A stretch of 64,000 bases of DNA from Bradyrhizobium sp. AZCC 2262 (GTDB taxonomy: Bacteria > Pseudomonadota > Alphaproteobacteria > Rhizobiales > Xanthobacteraceae). Below are positions 62,956 through 64,000 of this stretch, in pieces. The stretch lies in assembly GCF_036924535.1 (NCBI RefSeq), contig NZ_JAZHRT010000001.1, positions 7,874,001 to 7,938,000 on the forward strand, in the 5' to 3' direction. Position 1 is the first letter of the stretch. Every line of letters begins with the position of its first letter. Under the pieces are notes generated by a model. It had not been told where the DNA came from. It saw only the letters and a list, made by a program, of their open reading frames with translations, and made no database searches. The position numbers and the translations under genes are program-made.

Positions 62956-64000
<1,045 letters not shown>

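Overview
The window is chromosomal DNA from a Bradyrhizobium-type alphaproteobacterium (Nitrobacteraceae/Bradyrhizobiaceae). This rests on high GC content, alphaproteobacterial gene order, close resemblance of one protein to the Rhodopseudomonas palustris malonyl-CoA synthetase as I remember it, several GGAAC-N16-CGTT (EcfG-type) promoters, a CtrA-type TTAA-N7-TTAA site, and many short palindromic intergenic repeats of the kind scattered through Bradyrhizobium genomes. I see no insertion sequence, prophage, CRISPR array, rRNA or tRNA. Every identification was made by reading the sequence; no database search was run.

Layout. 1-2.8 kb: translation cluster ffh(end)-rpsP-rimM-trmD-rplS. 3-8.4 kb: leuC, then a patch of small secreted proteins (Gly/His/Tyr-rich), a small zincin and leuD. 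8.4-14.1 kb: a sugar transferase, a CitE-like lyase, a beta-carbonic anhydrase, a large papain-like protease/alpha-beta hydrolase fusion and a UPF0114 membrane protein. 14.1-21 kb: asd, several hypothetical proteins, a hexapeptide acyltransferase, leuB and two transporters (EamA, YbfB-like MFS). 21.3-25.3 kb: a TPR protein, then a translationally coupled zinc metallopeptidase/ATP-grasp ligase pair. 25.3-30.4 kb: a periplasmic molybdoenzyme with its cytochrome b partner, a fasciclin protein, folB, a class IV aminotransferase and an SDR. 30.5-34.3 kb: matB, a TSUP exporter and a LysR regulator. 34.4-37.9 kb: sdhCDAB. 38-44.7 kb: a hybrid histidine kinase, a GST-like protein, a BacA-related ABC exporter, an FkbM methyltransferase and a VOC protein. 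44.8-47.1 kb: a small Pro-rich protein and a Pro-rich OmpA-family protein. 47.2-54.4 kb: argG, a PAP2 phosphatase, a small membrane protein, rlmN, an IalB-like protein, an SDR and a quinone-oxidoreductase-like protein. 54.7-61.2 kb: a CtrA-site gene, two orphan TAXI binding proteins with YkvA and phhB between them, and a PhoD-like phosphatase. 61.2-64 kb: a stand-alone response regulator divergent from a Crp/Fnr regulator, then typA (cut by the window end).

How the genes work together. leuC, leuD and leuB cover two consecutive enzymes of leucine synthesis but are dispersed over 15 kb; asd supplies the aspartate-family branch; sdhCDAB is complete complex II; matB makes malonyl-CoA from malonate. 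Several genes appear tied to the general stress response: perfect EcfG-type sites lie 9 to 78 nt upstream of the BacA-like exporter, the small Pro-rich protein and the Crp/Fnr regulator. The Crp/Fnr site is followed by a perfect 16-bp palindrome and faces a single-domain response regulator of the type seen in this stress pathway.

The most unusual items are the papain-like/alpha-beta hydrolase fusion, the metallopeptidase-ATP-grasp couple, a perfect 14-bp hairpin that buries the matB ribosome binding site, the EcfG/operator arrangement at 61.7 kb, and two TAXI binding proteins with no TRAP permease nearby.
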